From Chamaecyparis obtusa (Eukaryota > Streptophyta > Pinopsida > Cupressales > Cupressaceae), in NCBI GenBank assembly GCA_027943335.1, contig BSBK01003256.1, positions 2,609,501-2,673,500 on the forward strand: DNA of 64,000 bases, read 5' to 3'. The notes under the pieces are model-generated. The model saw only the letters and a program-made list of their open reading frames with translations. It was not told the origin of the DNA and ran no database searches. Shown piece after piece: positions 23,433 through 34,629 of the stretch. Positions within the stretch are counted from its first letter, which is position 1, and the number at the start of each line of letters is the position of its first letter. The translations under genes and the position numbers were made by a program.

Positions 23433-25433
23433 TAGATATTTTCTCCTCTAGAATAGGGGGAAAGATGTATATTTCTTCTTGTCTTCTAGAATCCATTATG
23501 TTCTTTCTTTGAGATTAATTGGTTATTCTTTCATTTATATCGATGGTTTGTGTTATGATAGCTTTTCATCCATTGCTCTCTTCTATTATTCAAGATATCT
23601 TTTCTAGGACACGTGTTTTGAAAAGGTATCCCTTGCCTTTCATCCTTGGGGGGCAAGGTTCTCCCTTCTTTCTCTTTATCTAGGGAACTACTTTCCTTAG
23701 CTTAGTGGTATTTATTTATATTACAATATTACTTCATCATATTGATAGATGTTTTGATTATGGATAACCTTTTCTATATGAGAGGTTGTTGTCCTAGGTC
23801 ATCACCTCTTCTCTATGTTGCAAATTAAATGTTCTTTATAAACTCTCACCTTTTCTTTTGTGTTAGAGTTGTTTCCCTCATTCCAAAGATTCCTTTTCCT
23901 CTTGTTTGTAGGGGGCTTGATGATTGAATCTTTGTTCCTGCTCAATTTATCTTTGAAGGATGATATTTTATCTAAAGCACTCCTCTTTGGTGGGGGTCTT
24001 GTTGATAAAGATCTCTTTCAGTTGATGATCCTTTTCCATGAGTGACATATCCTTTTCATGATTATCTATACTCTTGGATGTAGGGGTCAATATCCCTCGC
24101 TAAGAATATGGTATACATTGTTGCTAAACATGATATCTCCTTGAATTATGAAGTAGGTATCCTCTTCCATATTTGTTCCTACACTTGGGGGGCAAGGATG
24201 TCATTTCCTTCTTTTCTGTCTTTCTGGGATTCACCTCTTTCCTTGGTTAAACAGTATCTATCTATTATGTGATATCCAATCATACATGAAAATTTTGGTT
24301 TGCATTAAGGATCTATGTCCTTAATAACAACCTCTTTTTTTGTTTGACATTGGGTTTCCATTGTTGATATATCTCTTACCTTGGAAACTGAATAGTGTGC
24401 TATCCTTCACAAGGGTTACTTTTTTTCACTTCTTGCATGATATCTCTTTGCATGCATCCCTTCCATGACCTTATAGGAGCTGTGACCTTCTTGGCTTGGC
24501 CTAGGTGTTGTTTGTGGATATTGTCTTGATGTTGAAGAAGGCTTTATCCTTGTTCTTTCCTTTCCTTAACATGTCAAAATAGTATGTTTTTACCATATTA
24601 AGGAGGGGGGCATATATAGGGTCTCCCTTGTACTATAGTTTTTATTTTTACATGCTAAATCTTGGAAGGTAACACACATAAGTTGCTAAAACCTAAAAAG
24701 ACACATTTATATGTTAAATCTTCTAATGGTAATGCACATAAGTTGCTAAATCCCGAGGAGAAATATTTTTCAAAATTTTCAATATTCTAAATCTTGGAAG
24801 GTAATGCACATAAGTTGCTAAATCCTAAAAAGACACACATCTATATGCTAAATCTTTTGAAGGTAACACACATAAGTTGCTAAATCCTGAGGAGAAACAC
24901 ATTTCATATCCATAGTGATACAAGAAAGTGGATCTATGGGTATTCTAGAAGCTGTCAAAAGATGCATTACAATTTCAAGGCATAGTTTATGGGTGAACCC
25001 GTTGAGCTCTCCCTCCAGGGTGATTCATGGTAAGGTGGGCATCTTACTATGTGAGGTAATCACTCTTTTCCCTTTCTCTCTTTTCACTTTCATGCTAGTA
25101 GGACTGGATCATGAAGCTATGTTGTTTATAGTGTTGCTCTTGTCTTTCTTATGTAATCATTTATGCTTTTATGATAGCTTTTCAAATATGATATTAGTAT
25201 TAGAAATATTTCTTAGCGAGGTTTCTTATGATAATTTATTTGGGTTGTTTAGTACTAACCCCTGTTCTTTTGGTTTTCTCTTTTTGCACCCTCGTTCGTG
25301 TATGTTGAGTTAGAATCCTTAGCCTGGGGGCTTGTTTCCTTAGCTAAATGTTATTTTATCTCATTGTGAATCCACTTGGATATCCTCTTTCTTCTCCTTT
25401 ACCAAGAGTTTGCATTGAGTCCATACTCTTGCT
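23433..25433 (+). other. Noncoding 3' interior of the compound element
   Basis: About 2 kb of T-rich DNA with no sustained ORF. Phrases such as 'ggggggcaagg' recur near 23647 and 24188, and a G-run lies at 24602-24610. Short open stretches (for example 24915-25313) have no recognisable motif. It contains the 24653-24905 repeat array and ends at the polypurine tract. Confidence 0.5.
24653..24905 (+). repeat. Four-copy tandem repeat, about 60-70 bp, paired higher order
   Basis: Four units built on 'taaatcttggaaggtaa' and 'acataagttgctaaatcc' start near 24653, 24712, 24785 and 24846. Units one and three, and two and four, are most alike, giving a period of about 132 bp. Confidence 0.8.
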
Positions 25434-25448
25434 AAAGTGGGGGCTTAA
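25434..25448 (+). promoter_or_regulatory. Polypurine tract preceding the 3' LTR
   Basis: AAAGTGGGGGCTTAA abuts TGTATCATC at 25449. Confidence 0.8.
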
Positions 25449-26130
25449 TGTATCATCTTAAAATGGAAGCACTTCCATGTTAAGAGCATTTAGCCCCCCA
25501 AGTAAGTGGTCTGGGGTCATGTCAAGTGCCTTGATCAGGTCTTTGCTCGAATTTGGCTTTCTCCCCCCGTTCTGCTTCTCTCTCCACCCGATTTCACCTT
25601 ATTTATGCATTTCCAAGCATTATGGACTGAGTTCTTGAGGTTTTTGACCTCAAGGTCAAAGTCAACCTTGAGGGTCAATTCAACCTCAACTCTAACCTAG
25701 GTTAGGGTCAACCTTGAATTTGACCTAGGGAAGAGTCGACCTCATCCTTGACCCATAGTTCAAATTTCAAATTTTAGATTCCCATGATTTCTGGGTGTCA
25801 GGTTTTGGAAAGTTTCTTTTTCCCACCTCCGGGTCGGCCATTTCGGGTTTTAGAATGGTAAATCCTTAAATCACATTTAATGTGGGTCTATTTCTAGGGG
25901 TTAAAGTTAATTGGGATTTAATTCTCCAATTTCGGCCTTCTCTAGAGGTTTGTGCCCTAGTTCACTATAAAAGGAGGTCTTCCTCTCTCATTTTCTCCAT
26001 CCACACTCAAGCATTTGACATCCATTATTCACCAAGAAATTTTATGATCAAGGAGCTCTCAAAGAGATATTCACAAGCCATCAAGTTTTCTCTCAAGCAA
26101 GATCAAGCATCCATTCAAGCATTCAAGTTC

Positions 26131-27123
26131 GAGTGACCCCACAATAGTGGGTTACACTTTTTTAGACATGCTGATTTTTGCTGAAATGACACATTTTTAA
26201 TAAAATATGATTATTTAAGCCTTGAGAGGTTCAATTTGAAGGAATTAATTAGAAATGGTTAGCTCAAAGTCTCTTAGATAAAAAAATCATTGAGATAACA
26301 TATATACTCCTCAATTATACCTACAATGGAGTCTCCTTCGCATCTATTAAAATGCTGATAAAAAATCACTTTGACTTTATCTTTTGGCAGATCAAATGAC
26401 TCCATTTAAAAAACCTATCTATGTAGTAAGGTACTACTAAGAAAACTCTTTCCAATTATTATAATGTTAATATATATTAATTTTATTATGACTTTATATT
26501 TTTAGTTTTACTAAACATAAATATTTCACTGTATCTCCACTTCTATGTTTGATGCTTATGAAAAATAGTAAATGAGAGAAAAAACTTCTAAAAAATATCT
26601 ATGCCCTAGGTATTGAAGTTATCTTTCTATTAAAAAAAATAAAAATAAAATTGGACAAATACACAAAAAGTTATAAGCTATGTAGTCAAGGTATGTCAAA
26701 ATTGCGGCTTAGTCAACTTTAAACGTTAATAAAATATGAAATAAGCATGATAATGTCATAAAACCAATTGCATGCCTTCCATATAGATGTTAAAAAATTA
26801 AATTTGAAAGAATCACATTGATATCTATTTTAGAAAAAAATTTATGCTCTACGAAAACAATGTAACTCTTTGAAAATGACGTTTTTAGCAACATACCAAT
26901 TTTTGTGGGAGAAAGCAAAAAATAATCAAATCAATTCAAAAATAAAAATAAAAAATATATATAGAATCTAGATATAAAATCTTAAAAGACTCTAATTTAC
27001 TTCATCTTCAGATTCTTAATGGTTTAACAACAATATGCATTCGAATCTAAAAGTTTTATTCAAAATTTAGAGTACAGTGTCCGTTCAAGCAAAAAAGTGT
27101 AACCCACTATTGTGGGTTCACCC
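26131..27123. mobile_element. 993-bp non-autonomous inverted-repeat element (same family as the 11.6-kb element)
   Basis: 33-bp terminal inverted repeats (26131-26163 and 27091-27123) match at 31 of 33 positions and contain CCCACAATAGTGGGTTACAC. There is no ORF of note. Its right-hand several hundred bases, reverse complemented, follow the left end of the 11.6-kb element: both share 'attaagaat', 'gaagatga', 'tagagtctttta' and 'catgcaattggtttta'-like words in order. This suggests an internally deleted or relic relative in opposite orientation. No clear target duplication is visible. Confidence 0.85.
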
Positions 27124-27206
27124 GTCCTCTTCTCCATTCAAGTTCTCCATTAAAGATCAAGGATTCAAGCATTCAAGCCTTTGAAGGGATTTGGTTCAAG
27201 CATGCA

Positions 27207-27240
27207 GGGTGGTCCCACAATAGTGAGTCCCACTTTTTGG
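27207..27240 (+). repeat. Left terminal inverted repeat
   Basis: Starts GGGTGG and ends GTCCCACTTTTTGG. The core CCCACAATAGTG nearly mirrors itself. The same end recurs at 63666. Confidence 0.88.
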
Positions 27241-28010
27241 CCAACTTTGACACAGAGATCACAATTTTGAGAAAAAATCTCACTTTCAAACACATGTTGC
27301 CACAAAACTATTAAGAATTTGAAGATGATGTAAAATAGAGTCTTTTAGATTTTTATTTCTAGTTTTTAAATATATTTTAAAAAAAATTTAAAAAAATTAT
27401 TTAAATTCATTTTTCCTTCTCCTTCTAAAAGTGGTTTGCGTGAAAAAACTATGTTTTTAATGAGGTACTGTCACTTGGATCAGGATAACTTTTTTTAAAA
27501 TTATGATAATGATGTAATTCTTTCGAGATTATATTTTTAACTTCAATATCTAAAGGATGCAATTGGTTTTATTCATTTTGGATCAATATTTCATAGTTTA
27601 TTAAGTTTTAAAGTGACAGTAACTGTAATCTAGACATAAGGTCACTTGGATCACTCTAACTTGATCTAGGTATATCGAATTTTTTTTAAATTTTTTTTAA
27701 TAGAAAGGTAACACATACACTTTTCCTACATATTTTTCATAATTTTTTTTTATGATTTACTCTTTTTCCCGAAGTCATGAAGAGACAGGTTGTTGAATGA
27801 CCAAACAACCTATATTTAGTTAAAGTAATATTTAAAAGTGATAATGAACTCAATATGTATTAAAATTATATTCATTAGAAAGCTTATTTTGAATAGCGTC
27901 TTTTGACATCATTTATTTGAAAAAATCATCTTGTTTAGTCCTTGTTTCAGGCCCTAGAAGACCATTTTTCTGCAGTTGAGTTGTTTTCTAAGAGCAAATT
28001 TTTATTTTTT
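27241..28010 (+). other. Left subterminal noncoding region of the DNA transposon
   Basis: AT-rich, no ORF. It is shared with the right part of 26131-27123 (inverted) and with 63705-64000 (same orientation), so it is a conserved subterminal region of the family rather than host DNA. Confidence 0.7.
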
Positions 28011-28071
28011 GTGGCTTCGTGCGAAGAGGGTCTTCGCACGAAGCCACCCAAGGGTCTTCGTGCGAAGACCC
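28011..28071. repeat. Subterminal hairpin repeats, left copy
   Basis: A perfect 17-bp stem with a 3-nt loop (arms 28011-28027 and 28031-28047, core GGCTTCGTGCGAAG) is followed by a second near-palindrome, GGGTCTTCG/CGAAGACCC, at 28052-28071. Much more GC-rich than its surroundings. A direct copy lies near the other end at 38630-38692. Confidence 0.9.
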
Positions 28072-28336
28072 CTCGCACGAAGCCTCCCGAGTGAAAATTT
28101 CGGCCAAAAACCATGGTCAGGATTTTTCCCAGGGGTACTTCCTACGAAGTACCCTAGTCGACCATTAAAATATTTTTAAAATTTTTTTTTAAAATGGTAT
28201 AAAAGTAAAATTTTTCATTTTTATTTTACATCAAATTGCAATTAATAAATTTGCATTTTCTATTATTGAAGGCATTTTTTGAAAAAGGAATTTTTGTTGA
28301 CGATCTTGTGGAAGACATTTTTTGGAGCTCGAAGAA

Positions 28337-31300
28337 ATGAGAAACAAGAAGGGAAGACAAAGTAAATCTTCTAGAAAAAGGTCACCTAATACTGAACAAA
28401 AAAATCATGAAGCTACATTGGCATATTATCATAAAACTAAAGAAGCCGAAAGACAAGCTGAAGTAGGAGGGTCAAGTCAAGTCGAAGAATTGCACATTGA
28501 AGAAGGGTCAGAATTACTCCCTAGAGAGGCTCAAACAATTGATGTTGGAGAAAGGTCAACATCACGTAATCCTATTGTTATGGATGAACTTTTAAATTTA
28601 GCTCAAAGTGAAAAGAAAAATATTAGTTATAGAAACTTAGATCATTTACTTACAATGAATGTGGACACTTTGAGATCACTTGCTAATGCTCAACAATTAA
28701 GTCTTGCTAAGAAGAGATTAATGAAAATGATAGCAAGAGAAATATTGGGTAAATTTGATAATTTTGAAACACTTGAACAAGCTCAATTTCCTTCACTTAT
28801 ACTTATAGACAAAAAGTTGGAAGGGGCATTAAAATTATTGGGTATAGACACATCATCAAAGAAGAGAAAAGTTGTTGACATGCAAACTAATATGATTGAA
28901 AATCTTAAGAAAGGTTTGAACCAGTTAGGGAAGTGATCTCAGACTATAGATAAGTCCATTACAAGAAAAGTTATGTTGACATCCATTGTAGGTAATAGTG
29001 TGAGACGAAAAAGAAATATATCTTCAGTTTCATCTCACATTGGTTTTAATAGGAAAATAATATCACGATATGTTAATAAGAGAATACTTTTGGATGATAG
29101 CACCTTGGAAGGCAATTGGGAAATCATGTGTAGAGCTCCTCATTCTGATAGGATTGATGAAGAAATAAAAAATTTGATCACATCATTTTGGAATGATAAT
29201 ACACGTCCTTCATCAAACACTAGAGATGTTATTAGACATAGAATTTCAGCTAATCAATATGAATATCATACGAAACATTGGTTGGACACAACACAACATG
29301 AAATGTATGTGTCATTTTGTAGTTGAAATCTTAATATAAAGATTGGGCAAACATTGTTTGAAAGATTGAAGCCATATTATATTAGGACAAACAAAGTGTT
29401 TGAAACTTCTTGTTGTCATTATCATATTGAATTTGATCTCCACTATCAAGTTTTTTTGAAAGTTTGTAGAAGACACTTATGGTTTTGAAAAGGCTCCTCC
29501 TACTAGACGAAGTGAGTTCATCTCATCCATTTTATGTGACAAAAGAGATGATGTAGCTGGACAAATAAATTGCATAAAAGGAATATGCCAAACATGTGCC
29601 GATTTATCTCTTTTTCCTTTGAAAAATGAAGATATTGATGTAACAAAGATGGTAAATTGCAAGAGTTACAAATATGTAAAGAATGAAACAAAATTTGGGA
29701 AAAAATCCAAAAGGTTAGAATATGTTGAAGAGGAGATAAATGTTGGAGTTTTTATGGAAAAATTTAAAAAATTGATTCAACCCTACATTCATCATGCTTT
29801 TTTTGCAAAGTGGCAAGCACAACAATTTCAAACACTGAGAGACAATTTCCCACTTGGAACTATTGTATCAGTTGTTGATTTTGTAGAAAATTATTCTTTT
29901 GTTCATCAAAAGGCAATTTAGTCAGAATACTATTTTTCAAAGCAAATTACTATTATGGTACATGCGTGTTATCGACACACACAATTAGATTTGGATGGTA
30001 TTGAGAGCACATTTGAAGCACGGGTCATCAAGAAGGAATATCATTTTTATATAAGTGATGATAGAGAGCATGACATTCATTATGTGGAACATTGCTTCAA
30101 GATGTTTTTTGCAAATGTGAAAGAAAGAGGTATAAAAATTGATAAATATTATGTTTGGTTAGATGGATGTGCTGCGCAATTTAAGTCATCAAGACCATTT
30201 TATGCACTATGTAGATATCATCATAATGAAAACATACCACATGTCTGGAGTTTCTTTGAGAGTGGACATGGAAAAGGTGAATATGATGGTGCTGGAGCTT
30301 GCATCAAACATGCTATACAAAAGTATCAAATGAATTATAAGGGAGTGCATATAAAAAATGCACATGATTTGGTTGAATGGTGCAAGACACTTTTTGCACC
30401 AAATGAGAATGACGCGTCATCAGGATTGACTCAGGCGGTGCCATATAGAAAATTTTGGGAGATAAAAGGTATGCACACATTTTTTAATTATTTCAAAGTG
30501 TTTAAAATTTTAATGATATTTTTTATTCAAATTATATTTATATAGAATGTATTAAATATATGTACATTTGTTCAGGTGTGGATAGAAAAATTATGCATGG
30601 TTGCAATAGGATAGAAAAGACGCGATCTTTGCATTCAGTTATGAGTACAAATTGTCGCAATTGGATGTTGAACACTAGGGACTACTCATGCTTTTGTTGT
30701 CACTGCATTGCTGACAATTATGAGGAATGTATCAATCAAGATCGTGGATATGTAGGCGCATGGAATCTAGTGCCACTAGTTGTTACTGATACATTTGATA
30801 GAGACGAAGATGAAAACTTCGATGATGTTCCTTTGATTTCTACTGATTACGATCATATCTCGGGATTGGTCAAAATTGGTAAGTATATATAAATTTCACA
30901 TTATATGGTACACTGAGTTGCACATGTATAGATCATGTAGATATAGATAGATCTATAGATTGAACTAAGTATTTATTTTAAGATCTCACACACGTATATA
31001 TATATAAATTTATTGTGCAGGAGATGTCTTTGTAGTGATTGTTGAGAGTGGAAATGTAGAAGGAGTTGATTATTATTTACTGTGTTGTACTACAGAGAGG
31101 ATGAAGTTACTTGAACCTGAAGAAAGTGATGGAATGTTGTTCCCCATAGGTTTGTATATCCAGTTTACATCAATATATTGAACTCAATTTGTAAATTTTA
31201 TATTTCAACCTTTTAACAAAATTCAAATTGAGTTTGTTTAAATTTATATATTGTTAAAATATGTGACTTGCAGGTTCAGTTGTTTTAGAGGGAACATATT

Positions 31301-31518
31301 TCAAACAAATCAAAGTAATTCAACATGGTATTCACTTTGTTGATTATGAACCAGACAATAAGGTGTTCCAATATAGTCACCTAGTAGTTGCCACATCCAT
31401 TTGTCTTCATACAGTTAAATCTCAACGTGGACGTCGTAAGTGGAGACTAGATAGTGAGGATCATGAGAGAATATTACAGGTTCTCCATGAAAGGTCTGAA
31501 CCACTTGAGTTGGTCTAA
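28337..31518 (+). pseudogene. Spliced transposase-like gene (DFxENY / DGxxxQ / HGKGxxDG motifs)
   Basis: ATG 28337; stop TAA 31516-31518. Exon 1 runs to 30468. Then 30576-30878, 31021-31149 and 31274-31518, all with GT/AG borders (AG|GTATGC, CAG|GTGTGG, TG|GTAAGT, GCAG|GAGATG) and frame-consistent joins. The N-terminus is basic (MRNKKGRQSKSSRKRS) and a Cys/His stretch (CCHYH) lies at about 29415-29430. The core has VVDFVENYSF, WLDGCAAQFKSS and FFESGHGKGEYDGAGACIKH, then a C-rich segment (YSCFCCHC). I associate DFxENY, DGxxxQ and HGKGxxDGxG with an unnamed eukaryotic family from memory; the acidic residues could form a DDE/DDD-type active site (inference). Exons 2-4 add an unrecognised domain. 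Exon 1 has TGA at 28934 and 29324, a frameshift near 29460 and TAG at 29919; the stops fit C-to-T decay of CGA or CAG. This copy is therefore broken. Confidence 0.72.
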
Positions 31519-31958
31519 AAATTTTAATACATGTATACTTATTTGTTGTGTTGGGACCTATTTGATATCTGTGGATTAAATTTCATTATACTTTTTTTAT
31601 ATATTTAAACATATTCAATAGGCTATAATTTGTTGATATATGATGAACCTATTTGATGGTTCAATGGTTTTAATATATAGAATTTTATATGTATACTTTG
31701 ATTATTCAATGATTTTTATAGATTTCATGTTAGTTAAAGATTTTATGTATGCTTGAAATTAGTTAGAATAGTTATTATGGACATTAGTTACATGTATTAA
31801 CTAGTTATCTTCTATGATATTAATTATAGATCTCAGGTTAAGACCCCCCTTAAGACCTCCCCTTAAGACACTAAAAAATGATGAAATTAGTTATATTACA
31901 CGTATGACATGTGTTAACTTTGTAGAATTAGTTAGAATAGTTATTATGGACATTAGTT
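31519..31958 (+). other. AT-rich spacer downstream of the transposase-like gene
   Basis: No ORF. It contains the first 'cttaaga' and 'ccccttaaga' words (31847-31868), which in reverse complement are the unit of the large arrays at 34.6-37.4 kb. Confidence 0.4.
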
Positions 31959-32640
31959 AAATTTGTTATCATCTAATCAAATAAAATCATCTAGAGTTAA
32001 ATCATATATCATATAGATCATCTAATCAAATAAAATCATCTAGTCAAATCATATATCATATAGCTGATCTAATCAAATAAAATCATATCATCTAATGGAA
32101 TAAAACCATCTAATCTAATCATATATCATCTAGAATAAAAAAAATCATATCATCTAATCGAATTAAACAATCTAATCTAATCATATCATCTAATCAAATT
32201 AACCAATCTAATCTAATCGTATCATCTAATGGAATAAAACCATCTAATCTAATCATGTATCATCTAATCGAATAAAACTATCTAATCTAATCATATATAT
32301 CAAGTAAATGTGTCTCATATCATATCATCTAATCAAATAAATGTGTCTCATATCATATAATCTAAGCATAGATCATCTAATCAAATATGTACGTCTAGAT
32401 AATCAAGTAAATGTGTCTCATATCATATCATCTAATCAAATAAATGTGTCTCATTTCATATAATCTAAGCATAGATCATCTAATCAAATATGTACGTTTA
32501 GACAATCAAGTAAATGTGTCTCATATCATATCATCTAATCAAATAAATGTCTCATATCATATAATCTAAGCATAGATAATCTAATCAAATATATGTACGT
32601 CTTGAATCATATGTCTCGAATCATAAACTGAGTCTCAAAT
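31959..32640 (+). repeat. Degenerate tandem array of CATCTAATC-type units
   Basis: Dozens of variants of 'catctaatc(a/g)aataaaa' and 'tcatatatcatctaat', then from 32298 a longer unit of about 95-110 bp ('aagtaaatgtgtctcatatcatatcatctaatc') repeated about three times. No coding potential. Confidence 0.85.
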
Positions 32641-32661
32641 AAAATATATGTTCAACATGTC

Positions 32662-34561
32662 CTAAACTAGGGAGTCATCTAGGTGCATACAAACAGAGTG
32701 ACCCTCTGAGTGACTGTCATGAGCATCCTCTGACTGTGAGACAACAACTGAGCCCTGCGAATATAAATGCATGTATATATGATAATAATCTAAAATAATT
32801 AAAATATTATAAATGCATATTTAAACTTACATATTTTTAAAACATACCTGAGCACTAGTAGGTGTATCATCTGCTTGTAAAGCAGTGACAGTTGGTTATA
32901 TACACATGTGCATAGTAGATATATTAAATGTAAAGTACTTGAAATATGAACATGTACATGTACATATATATCTAAAACTTACCTGACCACTAGTAGGTGT
33001 CACATCATGTGGAAGATGCTCTGAACCCACACTAGAGGTAACATGCTTTGCTAATTGTGCCTACAAAATATTATGCATTAAACAAACATTAATACACGTA
33101 CAATTAATTATTCACTAAAACTCCTAATAAAAAAGAAAAGAAATTTTTATATGTACCTGAGTCTCAGGAGTAGGAGGATCGTCAGTGCGCTGCACCATCA
33201 TATCATCAACTGATATTGCATCACCCACACCACCTAAGGTCTCGAACCTCTGTAGTAATGAGGAGTGTAGGGGTGTCACTAGCTGTGAGGGGAGTGGTGT
33301 AGAATCTGAACCATGTGGTGAAATAACATATCCATAAATGACCCGCCACCAGTGGCAACATCCACCTGACCCAACCCATGCAACTGCTCATCAAAAGCAT
33401 CTAGGCCCTCACTGGTGATGCATACATCTCCAATCTCTATACTGGGCTCTGCAGGTGTAGAGTGATCTATGGGTGCACAGTGCTCTGCACTATCCTGTGA
33501 ACGATGCTCTGCACTATATTGTGCCTGACTAGTAGATGGTGCATCCTGTGTCGGTGGAACTACAGGACCCCATGCAAGTGAAATGTAATCCCTGATTGAA
33601 TGTATAGGGATCCCCTATGTGTCGGCAATATGAGAATAGGCCTACACAAGATCCTCCAAAAAGTAAAGGGCCATATCTAAAGTAGTCTGATAACCGACAA
33701 TGCTCGTATCTCTCTAGGCACAGGAAGACCAGCAGATCTATATGTCTCATCACTCACACCTACAACACTAATAGATGAAGCCTCAGAAGATGATCTGGGT
33801 CTACTCGATCTACTCAAAACATATTTTCCCACTAAATCTGAACTGATCGATGTGGTTGCAGAAGCAATCTATCCTATGCTGTCCAGAACTCCCCTCTGAG
33901 AAGCAATGATGACCCTATCTGTAGTAGCAGCCATCGTCGGTGTCATTGCTGGACTCCTCTCTCCAACTAGCTATCTATGAGGTTGCACAACTCAATCAGG
34001 CCTATGATACTGATCACAGTCTGCAACCCTACCCAGCCCCTGACCATAAAAAGGTGGGATATCAAAATAGTTGACCCTGAGTCCCAAACGGAACTCAACG
34101 TACAACTGTTGTGCAAAGTATAATAGAATTTGGTCATTATTTGGATAACGACCATGGACTGCAAGATGTCGAGGGTAAATCATACAAGCAATCTAAGGGA
34201 TCACACAGCATGTGACCTGATATGCCCTCACCACTCTCATGTGCTCATAATGTGGGAACATCTCCCATTTGATGGTTTCCTTGGGGACGAGGCTCTGAAC
34301 CCTCACTAAGGAAACATCACCCGAGATCTCCTCCCTCAACTCTCAAAAAATGGCCTCAACTACCTGAGGCGTAAATGAAGTGTGGGACCTCAATCTACTA
34401 GTCATAGAATCCAAACTAGTCAATATAGTAGCACATGTGTCTCTGTATATACCATCTCCACTAGATCTACTGATAGCCTGTCTAAGTCTAGCTATCTCTG
34501 TATCAGCCATGTGGAAAATAGTATGAATGTCAGGAGTCAGAGGTGTGCCCTGAGCAGCCAT
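32662..34561 (-). pseudogene. Spliced gene of unknown family (accessory gene of the DNA transposon)
   Basis: ATG 34561 on the minus strand (MAAQGTPLTPDIHTIF). Exon 1 reads through to 33157 with in-frame stops at about 34345, 34190, 34003 and 33979; each is TGA or TAG and fits decay of CGA or CAG. Exon 1 ends CAG|GTACAT. Exon 2 is 33060-32983 (TTTTGTAG acceptor, CAG|GTAAGT donor). Exon 3 lies at about 32880-32848 (CAG|GTATGT donor, acceptor unsure). The last exon is 32754-32662 (TTCGCAG acceptor). Exons 2 and 3 end in similar 'CCTACTAGTG(G/C)TCAG' sequence. The first 70 residues look helical (MADTEIARLRQAI); a later segment is YFDIPPFYGQGLGRV; the C-terminal half is Ser/acid-rich. No known domain recognised. 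It is convergent with the plus-strand gene in the same transposon. Confidence 0.55.
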
Positions 34562-34629
34562 CTAGATGTACATCACATGTGAAAGAGCTAAGTGTTAATA
34601 ATTAAGCACTTGATTACAACATTATAACT
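34562..34629 (-). promoter_or_regulatory. Presumed upstream region of the minus-strand gene
   Basis: Short spacer between the minus-strand ATG and the repeat arrays. No clear TATA box; the gene's promoter may lie within the arrays. Confidence 0.3.

Noticed and set aside
27976..28179. 67-codon ORF across the hairpin repeats
   Set aside because: Its open frame follows from the GC-rich palindromes; no homology expected or seen.
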